NCBI RefSeq assembly: GCF_003075435.1
Contig: NZ_QCZJ01000018.1
Span: forward strand, 56,986 to 120,985
Reading direction: 5' to 3'
Origin: Terrimonas sp.
GTDB taxonomy: Bacteria > Bacteroidota > Bacteroidia > Chitinophagales > Chitinophagaceae
Length of the DNA stretch: 64,000 bases
The notes under the pieces are model-generated. The model was not told where the DNA came from and searched no databases. It was given only the letters and a program-made list of their open reading frames with translations. This document shows, piece after piece, positions 36,415 to 45,809 of the stretch (within the stretch, counting starts at the first letter, position 1; each line of letters starts with the position of its first letter). The translations under genes and the position numbers were made by a program.

Positions 36415-37671
36415 TTAATACTCCAGTTTCCTTAACTGTGGCGCCTTAAACCAGGTAACAACGGCTACTATCAGCGTCATGCATCCGCCAAATATTACTG
36501 ACGGAGCAACACCCATTAGCCTGGCGGTTAACCCGCTTTCAAACTGGCCGAGTTCATTGCTTGAATTTACAAACATGGAGTTCACGCTCATTACCCTGCC
36601 CTTCATAGCATCAGGCGTTTTTAGCTGCATAATAGTGCCGCGTATCACTACACTTATACCATCTAATACCCCGCTGAACATGAGCGCAAAAAAAGAAAGC
36701 AGGTACCATTTTGATAATGCAAAAACAATGATGCATATACCAAAACCTGCAACCGCAATGATCAGCCTCCTGCCCTGCTCTTTGCGCATCGGGAAAATGG
36801 TAAGCAGCAGCACGCTGCAGATAGCGCCAATGTCTGCAGCACCGTTAAGAAACCCGAATCCTTCAGGACCAACTTTTAATATATCGCTGGCGTATACCGG
36901 CACCATTGCCACAGCGCCGCCAAAAAAAACAGCGAACATATCAAGCGATATAGCGCCAAGCAGGTCTTTTGTTTTAAACACAAACCGCAAACCCTCTTTC
37001 ACACTATCCCAGGTTTTCTTTTCGTTATTAACCGCTACCGGCGGTTTACGTTTAAGCCCGGTAAGTACAATAAATGCAACAAATATTCCCCCGCAAATAA
37101 ATGCGAGCGTGCCATGAATGCCAACCAGCGCTATACAAAAGCCTCCCAATGCATGCCCTGTAACAGAGGCAGTAAGCCATGCGCCCTGGTTCCATGTTGT
37201 AGCGTTTTGCAACGAATGCCGCGGAACAATTAAAGAAAGGATCACATTAAAAGCAGGCCCGGCAAAAGCCCTTACAATACCCGTGCAGAAAATAACCGCG
37301 TAAATACATATGGCTATCCAGCGATTGGTAAGATGTGATTTCGTAAAATCAGATGACAGGAACCAAAGTATGCAGCAGGCGCATCCGTAAGCAAAAACCC
37401 CGGTGAGCAACAATTTCTTTTTCTCGCTCATATCAATATAATGCCCGGCGTATAAAGCCAATGTTAATGCCGGAACAACTTCCGACAACCCAATCAAACC
37501 TATTGCAAAAGGGGCGCTGGTAAGTTTGTAAATCCACCAGCCTGTAAGCGTGCTCATCATGCGCAGCGAAAGAATAAATAAAAACCTGCCCGTAATTAAA
37601 TTTCTGAACTCCGGTATTTGTACTGATTCAAATGGATTGTTGGGTTTATTAATAATATTTTCCTGGCTCAT
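36415..37671 (-). CDS. MFS transporter (MFS_3/EntS-like)
   Basis: The 418-residue protein has about 12 helices. The loop after the second helix reads GHYIDMSEKKKLL, a variant of the MFS signature with the charge pattern of the MFS_3 group (EntS, drug and siderophore exporters). FIVPRHSLQNATTWNQ-like SLIVPRHSLQNATT and the C-terminal MKGRVMSVNSMFVNSSNELGQ are typical of that group. It begins 11 bases after the deoxynucleoside kinase stop, so it is the last gene of a folK-dNK-MFS operon. Substrate unknown. Confidence 0.87.
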   Translation of the reverse strand: MSQENIINKPNNPFESVQIPEFRNLITGRFLFILSLRMMSTLTGWWIYKLTSAPFAIGLIGLSEVVPALTLALYAGHYIDMSEKKKLLLTGVFAYGCACCILWFLSSDFTKSHLTNRWIAICIYAVIFCTGIVRAFAGPAFNVILSLIVPRHSLQNATTWNQGAWLTASVTGHALGGFCIALVGIHGTLAFICGGIFVAFIVLTGLKRKPPVAVNNEKKTWDSVKEGLRFVFKTKDLLGAISLDMFAVFFGGAVAMVPVYASDILKVGPEGFGFLNGAADIGAICSVLLLTIFPMRKEQGRRLIIAVAGFGICIIVFALSKWYLLSFFALMFSGVLDGISVVIRGTIMQLKTPDAMKGRVMSVNSMFVNSSNELGQFESGLTARLMGVAPSVIFGGCMTLIVAVVTWFKAPQLRKLEY

Positions 37672-37682
37672 TTATTAAAGTT

Positions 37683-38315
37683 TCAGGGCAGTGCTATAAA
37701 ATGCTGCCCGTTTTCATACTCTTTATCCAAAGCTTCAACTATAATTTTAACATGATCATCGTTGTTTAAAAAATCTGCTTTGGATGCATCTACAAAAAGT
37801 GTTTTAATATTATGCTGCTTTATATAGTGCGTATATGTTTGCTGTATATTGAACAGATAATCATCCGGTATCTGCTGTTCGTATGCCCTTCCTCGTTTGC
37901 GTATATTATGCTGCAATGTGCTCACAGGTGCATGGAGATAAATCAATATGTCCGGTTGAACAAGTTGCTGGTGAATAATATCAAACAAGCGCTGGTACAA
38001 TAAGAATTCTTCATCAGGCAAATTCACTTTTGCAAAAAGCAGGCATTTGGTAAACAGGTAATCTGATATGGTAATGCTTTGAAAAAGATCCTGTGTATGA
38101 ATCAAATCTTTAAGCTGCTTGTATCTTTCCGCCATAAAAAACAATTCCAGCGGAAAAGCATTCTGTTTGGGATTTTCGTAAAATTTTGCAAGAAACGGGT
38201 TATCTGCAAATTGTTCTAAAATCAGTCGTGCATTAAAATGTTTGCTGAGTAAATGCGCTAATGTGGTTTTGCCTGCTCCTATATTCCCTTCAATAGTAAT
38301 AAAATGATAATTCAT
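37683..38315 (-). CDS. Deoxynucleoside kinase
   Basis: Starting at ATG 38315 (MNYHFITIEGNIGAGKTTLA), the 210-residue protein has the P-loop GNIGAGKTT, the ERxY-like EQFADNPFLAKFYENP, the DRS-equivalent SDYLFTKCLLFAK and the lid RKRGRAYEQQIP. This matches bacterial dAdo/dGuo kinases, which phosphorylate deoxynucleosides for salvage. The longer frame upstream adds 31 residues overlapping the folK end and is rejected. Middle gene of the folK-dNK-MFS operon. Confidence 0.88.
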   Translation of the reverse strand: MNYHFITIEGNIGAGKTTLAHLLSKHFNARLILEQFADNPFLAKFYENPKQNAFPLELFFMAERYKQLKDLIHTQDLFQSITISDYLFTKCLLFAKVNLPDEEFLLYQRLFDIIHQQLVQPDILIYLHAPVSTLQHNIRKRGRAYEQQIPDDYLFNIQQTYTHYIKQHNIKTLFVDASKADFLNNDDHVKIIVEALDKEYENGQHFIALP

Positions 38316-38365
38316 AAAGAAAGCCAAACTTAAACAAACCCCCGCACAAATATTAAAACAGTTTA

Positions 38366-38854
38366 TCAACAGTTGTCCAGCTTCTTTACCGGAAGCATAT
38401 CCCTGCATTCAAGTAATAATTCGCTGATCGTTTTTTTGAAAACAGGATGCATAACCCTTGCGGCTATTTCAGCAAGTGGCGCTAAAGCAAAACGCCGGCC
38501 TGCCAGCCGCGGGTGAGGAATTTGTAAGGAAGGCTCATCTATAATATCATTATTATATAACAATATATCAATATCAATTATTCTTGGCCCGTATTTCTCT
38601 TCCCGCAATCGTCCCATTCTTTTTTCTATTGCCATAATAATATGGAGCAATTCCATTGCAGAAAGCATTGTTTCAATACCAATACACTGGTTAAAAAACA
38701 AGGGTTGATCGGTTTTTCCCCAGGCGGCCGTTTCATATATTCCTGATAAAGCCATTATATTGCCCGCCTCCTTTGACAAGGCATTTGCCGCATGCTCCAG
38801 GTGTTGTTTCCTGTTCCCAATATTACCGCCTGTCAGTAAATATGCCGTATTCAT
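38366..38854 (-). CDS. folK: 6-hydroxymethyl-dihydropterin pyrophosphokinase
   Basis: The 162-residue protein has FolK hallmarks: YLLTGGNIGNRKQHLEHAA, FFNQCIGIET, RLREEKYGPRIIDIDILLYN (catalytic Asp pair) and IPHPRLAGRRFALAPLAEIA. It transfers pyrophosphate from ATP to the FolB-derived pterin. It is the first gene of the folK-dNK-MFS operon and divergent from sppA. Confidence 0.95.
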   Translation of the reverse strand: MNTAYLLTGGNIGNRKQHLEHAANALSKEAGNIMALSGIYETAAWGKTDQPLFFNQCIGIETMLSAMELLHIIMAIEKRMGRLREEKYGPRIIDIDILLYNNDIIDEPSLQIPHPRLAGRRFALAPLAEIAARVMHPVFKKTISELLLECRDMLPVKKLDNC

Positions 38855-38881
38855 GAATTGAATGTAATTTCAAGTGCCAAA

Positions 38882-38889
38882 TATCTTTA
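38882..38889 (+). promoter_or_regulatory. Near-consensus -7 box of sppA
   Basis: TATCTTTA differs from TAnnTTTG at the last base, 26 bases before the GTG start. Confidence 0.3.
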
Positions 38890-38915
38890 TTTTTACCAGA
38901 TTAAATTTTACACAC

Positions 38916-40673
38916 GTGAGGAGTTTTTTAAAGTTTTTTGGAGCGGCTCTACTGGCGCTAATCGTTTTCACCGGAGTGATCTTCTTTATTTTCTTCGTTA
39001 TTGTAAGCAGCATTTCGAGTTCACAGAAAAAAACAGTTTCGGAAAGATCGGTACTGGTGCTTGATCTTTCACGCAGCTTCAGCGACAGGAAAAAGGACAA
39101 TACATTTTCAGCTTTGAGCGGCGATGCAGACATGACCCCTATTGCCCTCTTCGACCTTGTACGTTTGATCAATCATGCAAAAAGCGATTCATCTATTAAA
39201 GGTATTTATCTTAAATGCAATGATAATGCTAACGGCTATGCCGCAAGTGAAGAAATAAGGAATGCGCTTATTGACTTTAAGCAAAGCAAAAAATTCATTA
39301 TTGCTTATGGCGATGTTATTTCACAAAAAGCTTATTATGTAGCTAATGCTGCAGATAAAATTTATTGCAATCCCAAAGGTGCCGTTGACTGGAAAGGCTT
39401 TACCTCGCAACTTTTTTTCCTGAAAAACACATTGAATAAGCTGGAAATTGAGCCGCAGATCTTTTACGACGGAAAATTCAAGAGCGCTACGGAACCCCTG
39501 CGGGAAGAAAAAATGACCGAAGCCAATCGTTTACAAACAACAGTATGGCTTGGAGACCTGTATAAAAGACTGCTGGTAACAACTTCTGAAACAAGGGATA
39601 TTGACACAGCAACTTTGCATCAATATGCAAATATGTATGCCATCCGGTCAGCGTCAGACGCTGTGAAATACAAACTTATTGATGCCATAAAATATGATGA
39701 CGAGGTTAAAACCGAGCTTATGCAAAAGAGCGGTGCGCCAAAGGTTAATGAAATCAATTTCATTACTATAGGCAGTTATGCGGAAGCCATCAACTTAAAA
39801 AAATATGGCAGCGACCGTGTAGCAGTTATTTATGCCGAAGGTGATATTGTATATGGCAAGGGAGAAGACGGGCAGGTAGGCTCAGATGATTTCAGGGCGC
39901 TTTTGGCACGTGTACGAAATGATAAAAATATCAAGGCCATTGTACTTCGTGTAAATTCTCCGGGCGGCAGTGCATTGGCAAGTGAAATCATATGGCGCGA
40001 AACCCAACTTGCCCGTGAAGCAGGGAAACCGCTTATCGTTTCAATGGGAGATCTTGCAGCATCAGGCGGTTATTATATTTCCTGTGGCGCCGACAGTATT
40101 TTTGCCCAACCCAATACCCTTACCGGCTCTATAGGTGTGTTTGGAATTATTCCCAACATGCAGAACTTCTTCAAAAATAAACTCGGTATTACATTCGACC
40201 AGGTTAAAACGGCTGATAACGCTGATATTGGCACCATAAGCCGGCCACTTACAGCTTCTGAAAAGCTGATCATTCAAAGTGAGATAGATACTATATATGC
40301 CGATTTCAAAAGCCGCGTTGCAGACGGCCGCAAAAAAGACCTCACCTATGTTGACAGTATAGCACAAGGCAGGGTTTGGACCGGTAACCGGGCGCAAACA
40401 TTAGGGCTGGTTGACAAAATAGGCGGTTTGCAGGATGCTATAGCGTGCGCTGCCGGAATGGCTAAACTTAAAGACTACAGCGTGAGAGAATACCCGGAAC
40501 CAAAATCTTTTCTCGACATGCTGAGAAACAATTACAGTAAAGCCATCAAAACAAAAGCCATTAAAGAAGAACTTGGCAATGAAGCATTCTTACTGTACCA
40601 GCAGGTAAAGCGTATAAAAGATATGACAGGAACGGTACAAACAAGGTTGCCTTACGATATTACAGTAGAATAA
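38916..40673 (+). CDS. sppA: Signal peptide peptidase SppA, 67K type
   Basis: With the GTG at 38916 the protein is 585 residues and starts RSFLKFFGAALLALIVFTGV, a membrane anchor. The two tandem ClpP-like domains are present. The N-terminal one supplies the lysine in YDGKFKSATEPL; the C-terminal one supplies the serine in MGDLAASGGYYIS, the Ser-Lys dyad of SppA. GRVWTGNRAQTLGLVDKIGG is a conserved C-terminal landmark. It digests cleaved signal peptides in the membrane. An upstream GTG at 38874 overlaps the probable promoter and is rejected. Confidence 0.93.
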   Translation: MRSFLKFFGAALLALIVFTGVIFFIFFVIVSSISSSQKKTVSERSVLVLDLSRSFSDRKKDNTFSALSGDADMTPIALFDLVRLINHAKSDSSIKGIYLKCNDNANGYAASEEIRNALIDFKQSKKFIIAYGDVISQKAYYVANAADKIYCNPKGAVDWKGFTSQLFFLKNTLNKLEIEPQIFYDGKFKSATEPLREEKMTEANRLQTTVWLGDLYKRLLVTTSETRDIDTATLHQYANMYAIRSASDAVKYKLIDAIKYDDEVKTELMQKSGAPKVNEINFITIGSYAEAINLKKYGSDRVAVIYAEGDIVYGKGEDGQVGSDDFRALLARVRNDKNIKAIVLRVNSPGGSALASEIIWRETQLAREAGKPLIVSMGDLAASGGYYISCGADSIFAQPNTLTGSIGVFGIIPNMQNFFKNKLGITFDQVKTADNADIGTISRPLTASEKLIIQSEIDTIYADFKSRVADGRKKDLTYVDSIAQGRVWTGNRAQTLGLVDKIGGLQDAIACAAGMAKLKDYSVREYPEPKSFLDMLRNNYSKAIKTKAIKEELGNEAFLLYQQVKRIKDMTGTVQTRLPYDITVE

Positions 40674-40723
40674 CTTGCTGGTTTTTCTAAAACTACTACC
40701 TTCACCCGTGGAAATATAATTGC

Positions 40724-41833
40724 ATGTCAAAATCCTATAGCCAGTTTAAAGCCATGCTCGCCATCACCAAGGCAGCACTTATCGCTATTTTCAGAAGCCC
40801 TTCCGCTGTTGTTTTCAGTTTTGCCTTTCCGTTGGTTTTTATTTTGGTATTCGGTTTCCTGGGCGGCTCAGGTGGTGTTTCACTGCGTGCAGCGTTTACG
40901 CCAGATGCTGATACCTCAAGCCAGTTATACAGGATAATCAATACTATTCCCGGCATTAAAATCGTAGAAAAAAGCCCGGAAGAAATTACTGAAGACCTTG
41001 AAAAAGGAAGACTGACCGCGACCATCTCTATTCAGAAAAACAACAAAACTGCTTCACCGGCTTATTTTGTAAACTTAACAAGCTCAGAGGCTGTAAATCC
41101 GCAAAACATCCAGGTGCTGAAATCTATTTTGGGTTCTATCATCACCAATATGGATAAGCAGCAGTTTCCTGATCAGCCAACAGTAGCGGCAATAAATAAT
41201 AATATAGAAAAAATCCCCGGCAGAACATATCGCACCATCGACTTTATATTGCCCGGCCAGTTAGGTTTTTCATTGCTGAGCGCCGGTGTTTTCGGGGTTG
41301 CTTTTCTATTTTTCAACCTGAGGCAAACATTAGTGCTTAAACGATTTTTTGCCACTCCTATCAGCAGAACGCATATTGTATTAGGTGAGGGTTTGAGCAG
41401 GGTTATTTTCCAGTTGATCACCGCCGTTGTTATATTGTTGATAGGGCATTACTTTTTTCATTTTACGCTGGTGCATGGCTGGCTGACTTTTGTGGAATTA
41501 CTGGTACTCAGTTTTATTGGATTGATGGTATTCATGTCTTTTGGATTTGTGGTAAGCGGGCTTGCAAAAAATGAAAGCTCAATCCCCCCGCTGGCGAATA
41601 TTGTAACAATGCCTCAATTCCTGCTATCAGGCACTTTTTTTCCTATAGATAATTTTCCAACCTGGTTACAGCCGCTATGTAAAATATTACCCCTCACTCA
41701 TCTAAATGATGCCATGCGCAATATCGCCTTTGAAGGCATACATCTTACAGCCTGCGGTAAACAATTGGGCATACTTGCTATATGGGCCGTTATCGGTTAT
41801 TCACTGGCTGTAAAATTATTTAAATGGGAATAG
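40724..41833 (+). CDS. ABC-2 type transporter permease
   Basis: The 369-residue protein has an N-terminal helix (SPSAVVFSFAFPLVFILVFG), a long extracytoplasmic segment (about 50-185) and five C-terminal helices (FILPGQLGFSLLSAGVFGVAF onward), with LLSGTFFPIDNFPTWLQPL as the ABC-2 signature region. This is the layout of YhhJ/DrrB-like export permeases. No ATP-binding partner is encoded on either side, so the ATPase must be elsewhere. Substrate unknown. Confidence 0.85.
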   Translation: MSKSYSQFKAMLAITKAALIAIFRSPSAVVFSFAFPLVFILVFGFLGGSGGVSLRAAFTPDADTSSQLYRIINTIPGIKIVEKSPEEITEDLEKGRLTATISIQKNNKTASPAYFVNLTSSEAVNPQNIQVLKSILGSIITNMDKQQFPDQPTVAAINNNIEKIPGRTYRTIDFILPGQLGFSLLSAGVFGVAFLFFNLRQTLVLKRFFATPISRTHIVLGEGLSRVIFQLITAVVILLIGHYFFHFTLVHGWLTFVELLVLSFIGLMVFMSFGFVVSGLAKNESSIPPLANIVTMPQFLLSGTFFPIDNFPTWLQPLCKILPLTHLNDAMRNIAFEGIHLTACGKQLGILAIWAVIGYSLAVKLFKWE

Positions 41834-41898
41834 GTGAACATCAGGCGATGGGCAATGAGCTGTGGGCAATGGTGAAATAAATTTTACTGTATTAAAGT

Positions 41899-42414
41899 AT
41901 GCGACTAATAAAACAAATTCTGATTGGCTTTACAGGCATTGGCATGATCATATTGATCATATCACTGTTTTTACCATCTCATGTCCGCGTATCAAAATCA
42001 ATACTTTTGTCGGTTTCAAAAGACAGTGTTTCCAACTCATTGTCGCAAATTCAAACCTGGCAGCACTGGAACCCGCTGCTGCAGGATAAAACTACTGCAT
42101 ACCACTTTTCAGGCGATAATAAAGTAAGCTGGAAAACAGATGACAACAAAACAAATACAATAGCACTCGAACGGCTTTCTGCAGACAGTATCATAGCCGT
42201 TATTACTACTGACAATAAACAGGTTTTTCAAAGCGGTTTTAACGTTGTAAAGAATACAGATAATACCGGTTTAACCAAGGTAGACTGGTGGATTGCTGAA
42301 GACCTGAAATGGTATCCCTGGGAGAAATTTTATGGCTTGTTTTCTGAAAGCCTGAAGGAGACTTATATTGATAACAGCCTGAAGTCATTAAAACAATACC
42401 TGGAAAGCAAATAG
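41899..42414 (+). CDS. SRPBCC family protein with N-terminal membrane anchor
   Basis: The 171-residue protein has an N-terminal helix (ILIGFTGIGMIILIISLFLP) followed by an SRPBCC/START-like fold: VRVSKSILLSVSKDSVSNSL, WQHWNPLL, a central beta-sheet and a C-terminal helix LKETYIDNSLKSLKQYLE. Such proteins hold hydrophobic ligands; those with this helix are common and uncharacterised in Bacteroidota. It lies between the ABC-2 permease and the kinase-like gene on the same strand. Confidence 0.75.
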   Translation: MRLIKQILIGFTGIGMIILIISLFLPSHVRVSKSILLSVSKDSVSNSLSQIQTWQHWNPLLQDKTTAYHFSGDNKVSWKTDDNKTNTIALERLSADSIIAVITTDNKQVFQSGFNVVKNTDNTGLTKVDWWIAEDLKWYPWEKFYGLFSESLKETYIDNSLKSLKQYLESK

Positions 42415-42510
42415 CATTTTCGGTCAATGATTGGGATAGATGATTAATCTTAGGTTTTATGAAGATTTTTTTTCGTAATATGCCCCTTAAAGTATACTGT
42501 TCCGTATTTG

Positions 42511-43872
42511 ATGCTTCCGCAACCATTGATATTAGGCATTTTGGTCTTCCAGGTACTCTATTCACTGGTACAATGGTATTTTTTTCGCAGAAGAGAATAT
42601 ATATTTTATGCTGCCTATTGCATTCTTATAGGGCTTTATTTCTTCTTAAAATATCTCGTTGCAAATAACGAAGTGTACATCGGCGCATTTCATTTTCATC
42701 AAAAAATCATAGACAGAGACCTGGTATTCCTGGCAATTTGTTTTTATGTAGAATTTGGACGACTGTTTGTAAACAGCTCCGGGTTAATGCCTGGTATAGA
42801 CAGAAAAGCAGGCATTGCAATCAGGATAATGCTTGCATATACCATTGTTAATTTGTGCTGGTATTTGGTATCAGACAATCACCGGCTGCAGGAAGCAGTA
42901 CATCTTCTTGTATCCATTATAGCTTTTATTTTTTTTGTAGATATGCTGTTAAAAATTTATAAAATAAATAAAAGCCTTGTGGGGTTTTTAATGGCTGGAA
43001 GTATCATGATGGGCACAGGAGCATTACTTTCACTTTTTTTCCGGCTATTTAAACCAGGCTGGGCAGGAGCATTAGACGCAAGTATTTTTTTGCAGATAGG
43101 CGTTATACTAGAGCTCATTTGCATTAATACAGGATTAATATATAAGTCAAAAATTGTGCTTGAAACAAACGCCAATACCATTCATGCACCCAATAAAACA
43201 GCTGTAGAAAAAGAAAAATTATTGTCTGACCTGCAATCCGTTCGCTCTGAAATTTCAAACGAGCTGAAATCGGAATTAGGTGATGGATTATCCGGGATAA
43301 AACTGATGAGCGATATGGTAAAGCAAAAAATGGGCGATAAGCATTTTGTTGAACTGGAAAGAATTTCTGAAAATTCAGAAAGACTGATCCAGTCAATGAA
43401 TGAAATCGTATGGTCGCTTAATCATCAAAACGACAACTTGCCGGGAATGATATCTTACCTGCGGGAATACGCTATGAGTTTTATGCAGCAGGTTGGTGTT
43501 CACTGCAACATTACCGTTACCGAGCCTGTTAAAAACATTCATATATCCAGCGATGCACGCCGACATATCTTTCTTGCTGTAAAAGAATCGCTGCATAACG
43601 CTATCAAACATGCAGCCCCTTCTATTGTAAATATAGCGTTCACTATTACAGATAAACTTGAAATTAATATATCGGATAATGGAATAGGTATGGAAGACGT
43701 ATCATTTCAATCGCTGAAAGGCAATGGTATGCGCAATATGAAAAAAAGAATGGATTACCTCGGCGGCGATATTCATGTAAATAATACCAATGGTACATCC
43801 ATATTATTCAGCATTCCTATTACAAACCTGCTCATTCACTCCGATGATAATATCACTCCCCTTTTTCCTTAA
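42511..43872 (+). CDS. Degenerate sensor histidine kinase (phospho-acceptor His replaced)
   Basis: The 453-residue protein has about seven N-terminal helices (1-215), a dimerisation helix and a C-terminal HATPase domain. The ATP site looks intact: N-box KESLHNAIKHA, G1 DNGIGM, G2 GNGMRNMKKR. In the HisKA_3-like helix, where active kinases read DLHDxxG, this protein has ELKSELGDGLSGI: the histidine is K253 and the next acidic residue is serine. It therefore cannot autophosphorylate in the usual way. No response regulator is adjacent. The ATG at 42511 is chosen over the preceding TTG. Confidence 0.8.
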   Translation: MLPQPLILGILVFQVLYSLVQWYFFRRREYIFYAAYCILIGLYFFLKYLVANNEVYIGAFHFHQKIIDRDLVFLAICFYVEFGRLFVNSSGLMPGIDRKAGIAIRIMLAYTIVNLCWYLVSDNHRLQEAVHLLVSIIAFIFFVDMLLKIYKINKSLVGFLMAGSIMMGTGALLSLFFRLFKPGWAGALDASIFLQIGVILELICINTGLIYKSKIVLETNANTIHAPNKTAVEKEKLLSDLQSVRSEISNELKSELGDGLSGIKLMSDMVKQKMGDKHFVELERISENSERLIQSMNEIVWSLNHQNDNLPGMISYLREYAMSFMQQVGVHCNITVTEPVKNIHISSDARRHIFLAVKESLHNAIKHAAPSIVNIAFTITDKLEINISDNGIGMEDVSFQSLKGNGMRNMKKRMDYLGGDIHVNNTNGTSILFSIPITNLLIHSDDNITPLFP

Positions 43873-44063
43873 CCGGGCACTTTTGACACCAACTTTAGTG
43901 TTGACAGCAAAACAAATACTCCTGCGTCATTGCGGATACCGCTGGCATGGAGATTTGAACCCATAGTATCTTTCGACTCACCTGCGCATCCCGGCAGCTG
44001 AAAGCCGAGAGCTATTATATTCTGTTCCTGCACAGGTAATAAAATCTAAGCACTCCCTGCGCT

Positions 44064-44097
44064 CTGAAAGAATAATACTGTTGCTTTCAGGTTTTTT
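44064..44097 (+). terminator. Putative terminator
   Basis: CTGAAAG (44064-44070) pairs with CTTTCAG (44084-44090), 13-nt loop, followed by G and six T. It is 190 bases past the kinase-like gene and just before the sulfatase promoter, which it could insulate. Confidence 0.5.
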
Positions 44098-44120
44098 ACA
44101 AAGGCGCAACCCCTGTTCCA

Positions 44121-44165
44121 TACAAAATAGTCTACTTAAAAAGTAGACTATTTTGTATATATTTG
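44121..44165 (+). promoter_or_regulatory. Palindromic operator overlapping the sulfatase promoter
   Basis: Two exact 17-base arms (44121-44137, 44141-44157; TACAAAATAGTCTACTT and its complement) flank AAA. The -7 box TATATTTG (44158-44165) follows without gap, so the palindrome covers the -33 and spacer region. This is the expected place for a repressor dimer. No regulator gene is adjacent. Confidence 0.7.
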
Positions 44166-44237
44166 CCGCTTCAAATTCAGGTCAAAAGAACCTGATAGTT
44201 TAATCTTTTATAAATTGCATTATCAAGTATTACAAAT

Positions 44238-45782
44238 ATGAAGATAAAATCCGCTTTTTTGATTGCGCTATTGTTTGCACCAGGTATACATTCTATACAG
44301 GCACAAACGGCACAGCAAAAAACATCCAGGCCCAATATTATTTTCATCTTTTCAGATGATCATGCATATCAAACCATAAGCGCTTACGGAAACAAGCTGG
44401 TGCAAACACCTAATATTGACAGGATCGCCAGTTCAGGCGCAATTTTTAAAAACACATTTATCACAAATTCCATCTGCGGACCAAGCAGGGCTTGTTTGCT
44501 TACCGGCAAATACAGCCATATCAACGGCTATAAGCTTAATGAAAAAAGTTTTGACATTAACCAGCAGGTTTTTCCTGAGCTGCTACAGCAAAATGGTTAT
44601 CAAACCGCATGGATTGGTAAAATGCATCTTGGCGCTATTCCCAATGGATTAGATTATTGCAATATTTTACCTGGCCAGGGCAGTTATTATAACCCGGATT
44701 TTGTGGATGGTAAAAAAGATACCACACGGTATAACGGATATGTTACAGATATCACCACAAACTTATCTGTAGACTGGTTAAACAACAGGGATAAATCAAA
44801 ACCATTTTTTCTTGTGGTGGGGCAAAAAGCTACGCACAGGGAATGGTTTCCTGACATACAGGACCTGGGCATATATGACAGCATTAATTTCCCGTTGCCT
44901 CCAACATTTTATGATAATTATGAGGGAAGACTTGCCGCAGAGAAACAAGACATGACCATTGACAAAACCATGCGCCTGAAGGAAGACCTGAAAGTGCATG
45001 TTGATTATGAAAAAGACTGGTTATTCAGGCGGCTTACTCCAGAACAACGGAAAGCATATTATGATTACTACGAGGGAAAAGTGAGCAAAGAATTTGATGA
45101 AAAAAAATTAAGCGGCAAGGCATTGGTAGAATGGAAATACCAGCGCTACCTGAAAGATTATTTAGCTACCGCGCATTCATTAGACAGGAATATCGGCCGC
45201 ATACTCGACTATGTTGACAAAAACGGCTTAGCTGAAAATACTATCGTAATATATGCCTCAGACCAGGGTTTTTATATGGGTGAGCATGGCTGGTTTGATA
45301 AGCGTTTTATGTATGAAGAGTCCTTGAGAACCGCTTTTGTAATGCGCTATCCCGGGGTAATTAAACCCGGAACAGTAATCAATAAATTTACACTCGGTAT
45401 TGACTGGGCGCCTACCATTCTTGATATTGCAGGTGTAAAAGTCCCGGCTGATATACAGGGGGTTTCTATCGTGCCGCTCTTAACTTCACAAAAGACACCA
45501 GCGAACTGGCGCAAGGAAATGTACTACCATTATTATGAGTTTCCGCAGCCACATCATGTATATCCTCATTTTGGTATACGTACAGAAAAGTATAAGCTGA
45601 TACGCTTTTATGGCGGTATTGATACCTGGGAGTTGTTTGATATTGAGAAAGACCCTCATGAACTGCATAATATCTATAATGATAAAAAATACACGAAGCT
45701 GATCAGCAGTTTAAAAACATCTTTACAAAATTTGATTGTGGCGTATAAAGATGAGGATGCATTGAAAATATTGGGGAATTAG
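44238..45782 (+). CDS. Secreted sulfatase (S1 family, Cys type)
   Basis: A signal peptide (MKIKSAFLIALLFAPGIHSIQAQ) precedes an S1 sulfatase of 514 residues. D40-D41 (IFSDDHAYQ) bind calcium. C80 in the motif CGPSRACLLTGK is the residue converted to formylglycine; the following serine and arginine match CxPSR. IYASDQGFYMGEHGWFDKRFMYEESLR is the conserved C-terminal metal/substrate region (about 335-360). It hydrolyses sulfate esters in the periplasm; the substrate subfamily cannot be set from sequence alone. It is first in an operon with a dedicated FGE gene 27 bases downstream. Confidence 0.93.
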   Translation: MKIKSAFLIALLFAPGIHSIQAQTAQQKTSRPNIIFIFSDDHAYQTISAYGNKLVQTPNIDRIASSGAIFKNTFITNSICGPSRACLLTGKYSHINGYKLNEKSFDINQQVFPELLQQNGYQTAWIGKMHLGAIPNGLDYCNILPGQGSYYNPDFVDGKKDTTRYNGYVTDITTNLSVDWLNNRDKSKPFFLVVGQKATHREWFPDIQDLGIYDSINFPLPPTFYDNYEGRLAAEKQDMTIDKTMRLKEDLKVHVDYEKDWLFRRLTPEQRKAYYDYYEGKVSKEFDEKKLSGKALVEWKYQRYLKDYLATAHSLDRNIGRILDYVDKNGLAENTIVIYASDQGFYMGEHGWFDKRFMYEESLRTAFVMRYPGVIKPGTVINKFTLGIDWAPTILDIAGVKVPADIQGVSIVPLLTSQKTPANWRKEMYYHYYEFPQPHHVYPHFGIRTEKYKLIRFYGGIDTWELFDIEKDPHELHNIYNDKKYTKLISSLKTSLQNLIVAYKDEDALKILGN

Positions 45783-45809
45783 AGATTTGAGATTTAAAAT
45801 TTGAGATTG

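Larger units (their letters stand above)
43873..44237. other. Regulatory intergenic region upstream of the sulfatase
   Basis: No gene. It contains a GCGTCATTGCGGA repeat relic (43924-43936), a terminator-like hairpin (44064-44097), a 17-bp palindrome (44121-44157) and a -7 box (44158-44165). Confidence 0.6.

Noticed and set aside
40724..43872. ABC-2 permease, SRPBCC protein and kinase-like gene as a drug-sensing export module
   Set aside because: No ATPase or response regulator is present, and the kinase-like protein lacks its phospho-acceptor; adjacency alone is weak evidence.
43960..44040. tRNA-like sequence near TTTGAACCCAT
   Set aside because: No acceptor stem or anticodon arm could be formed.
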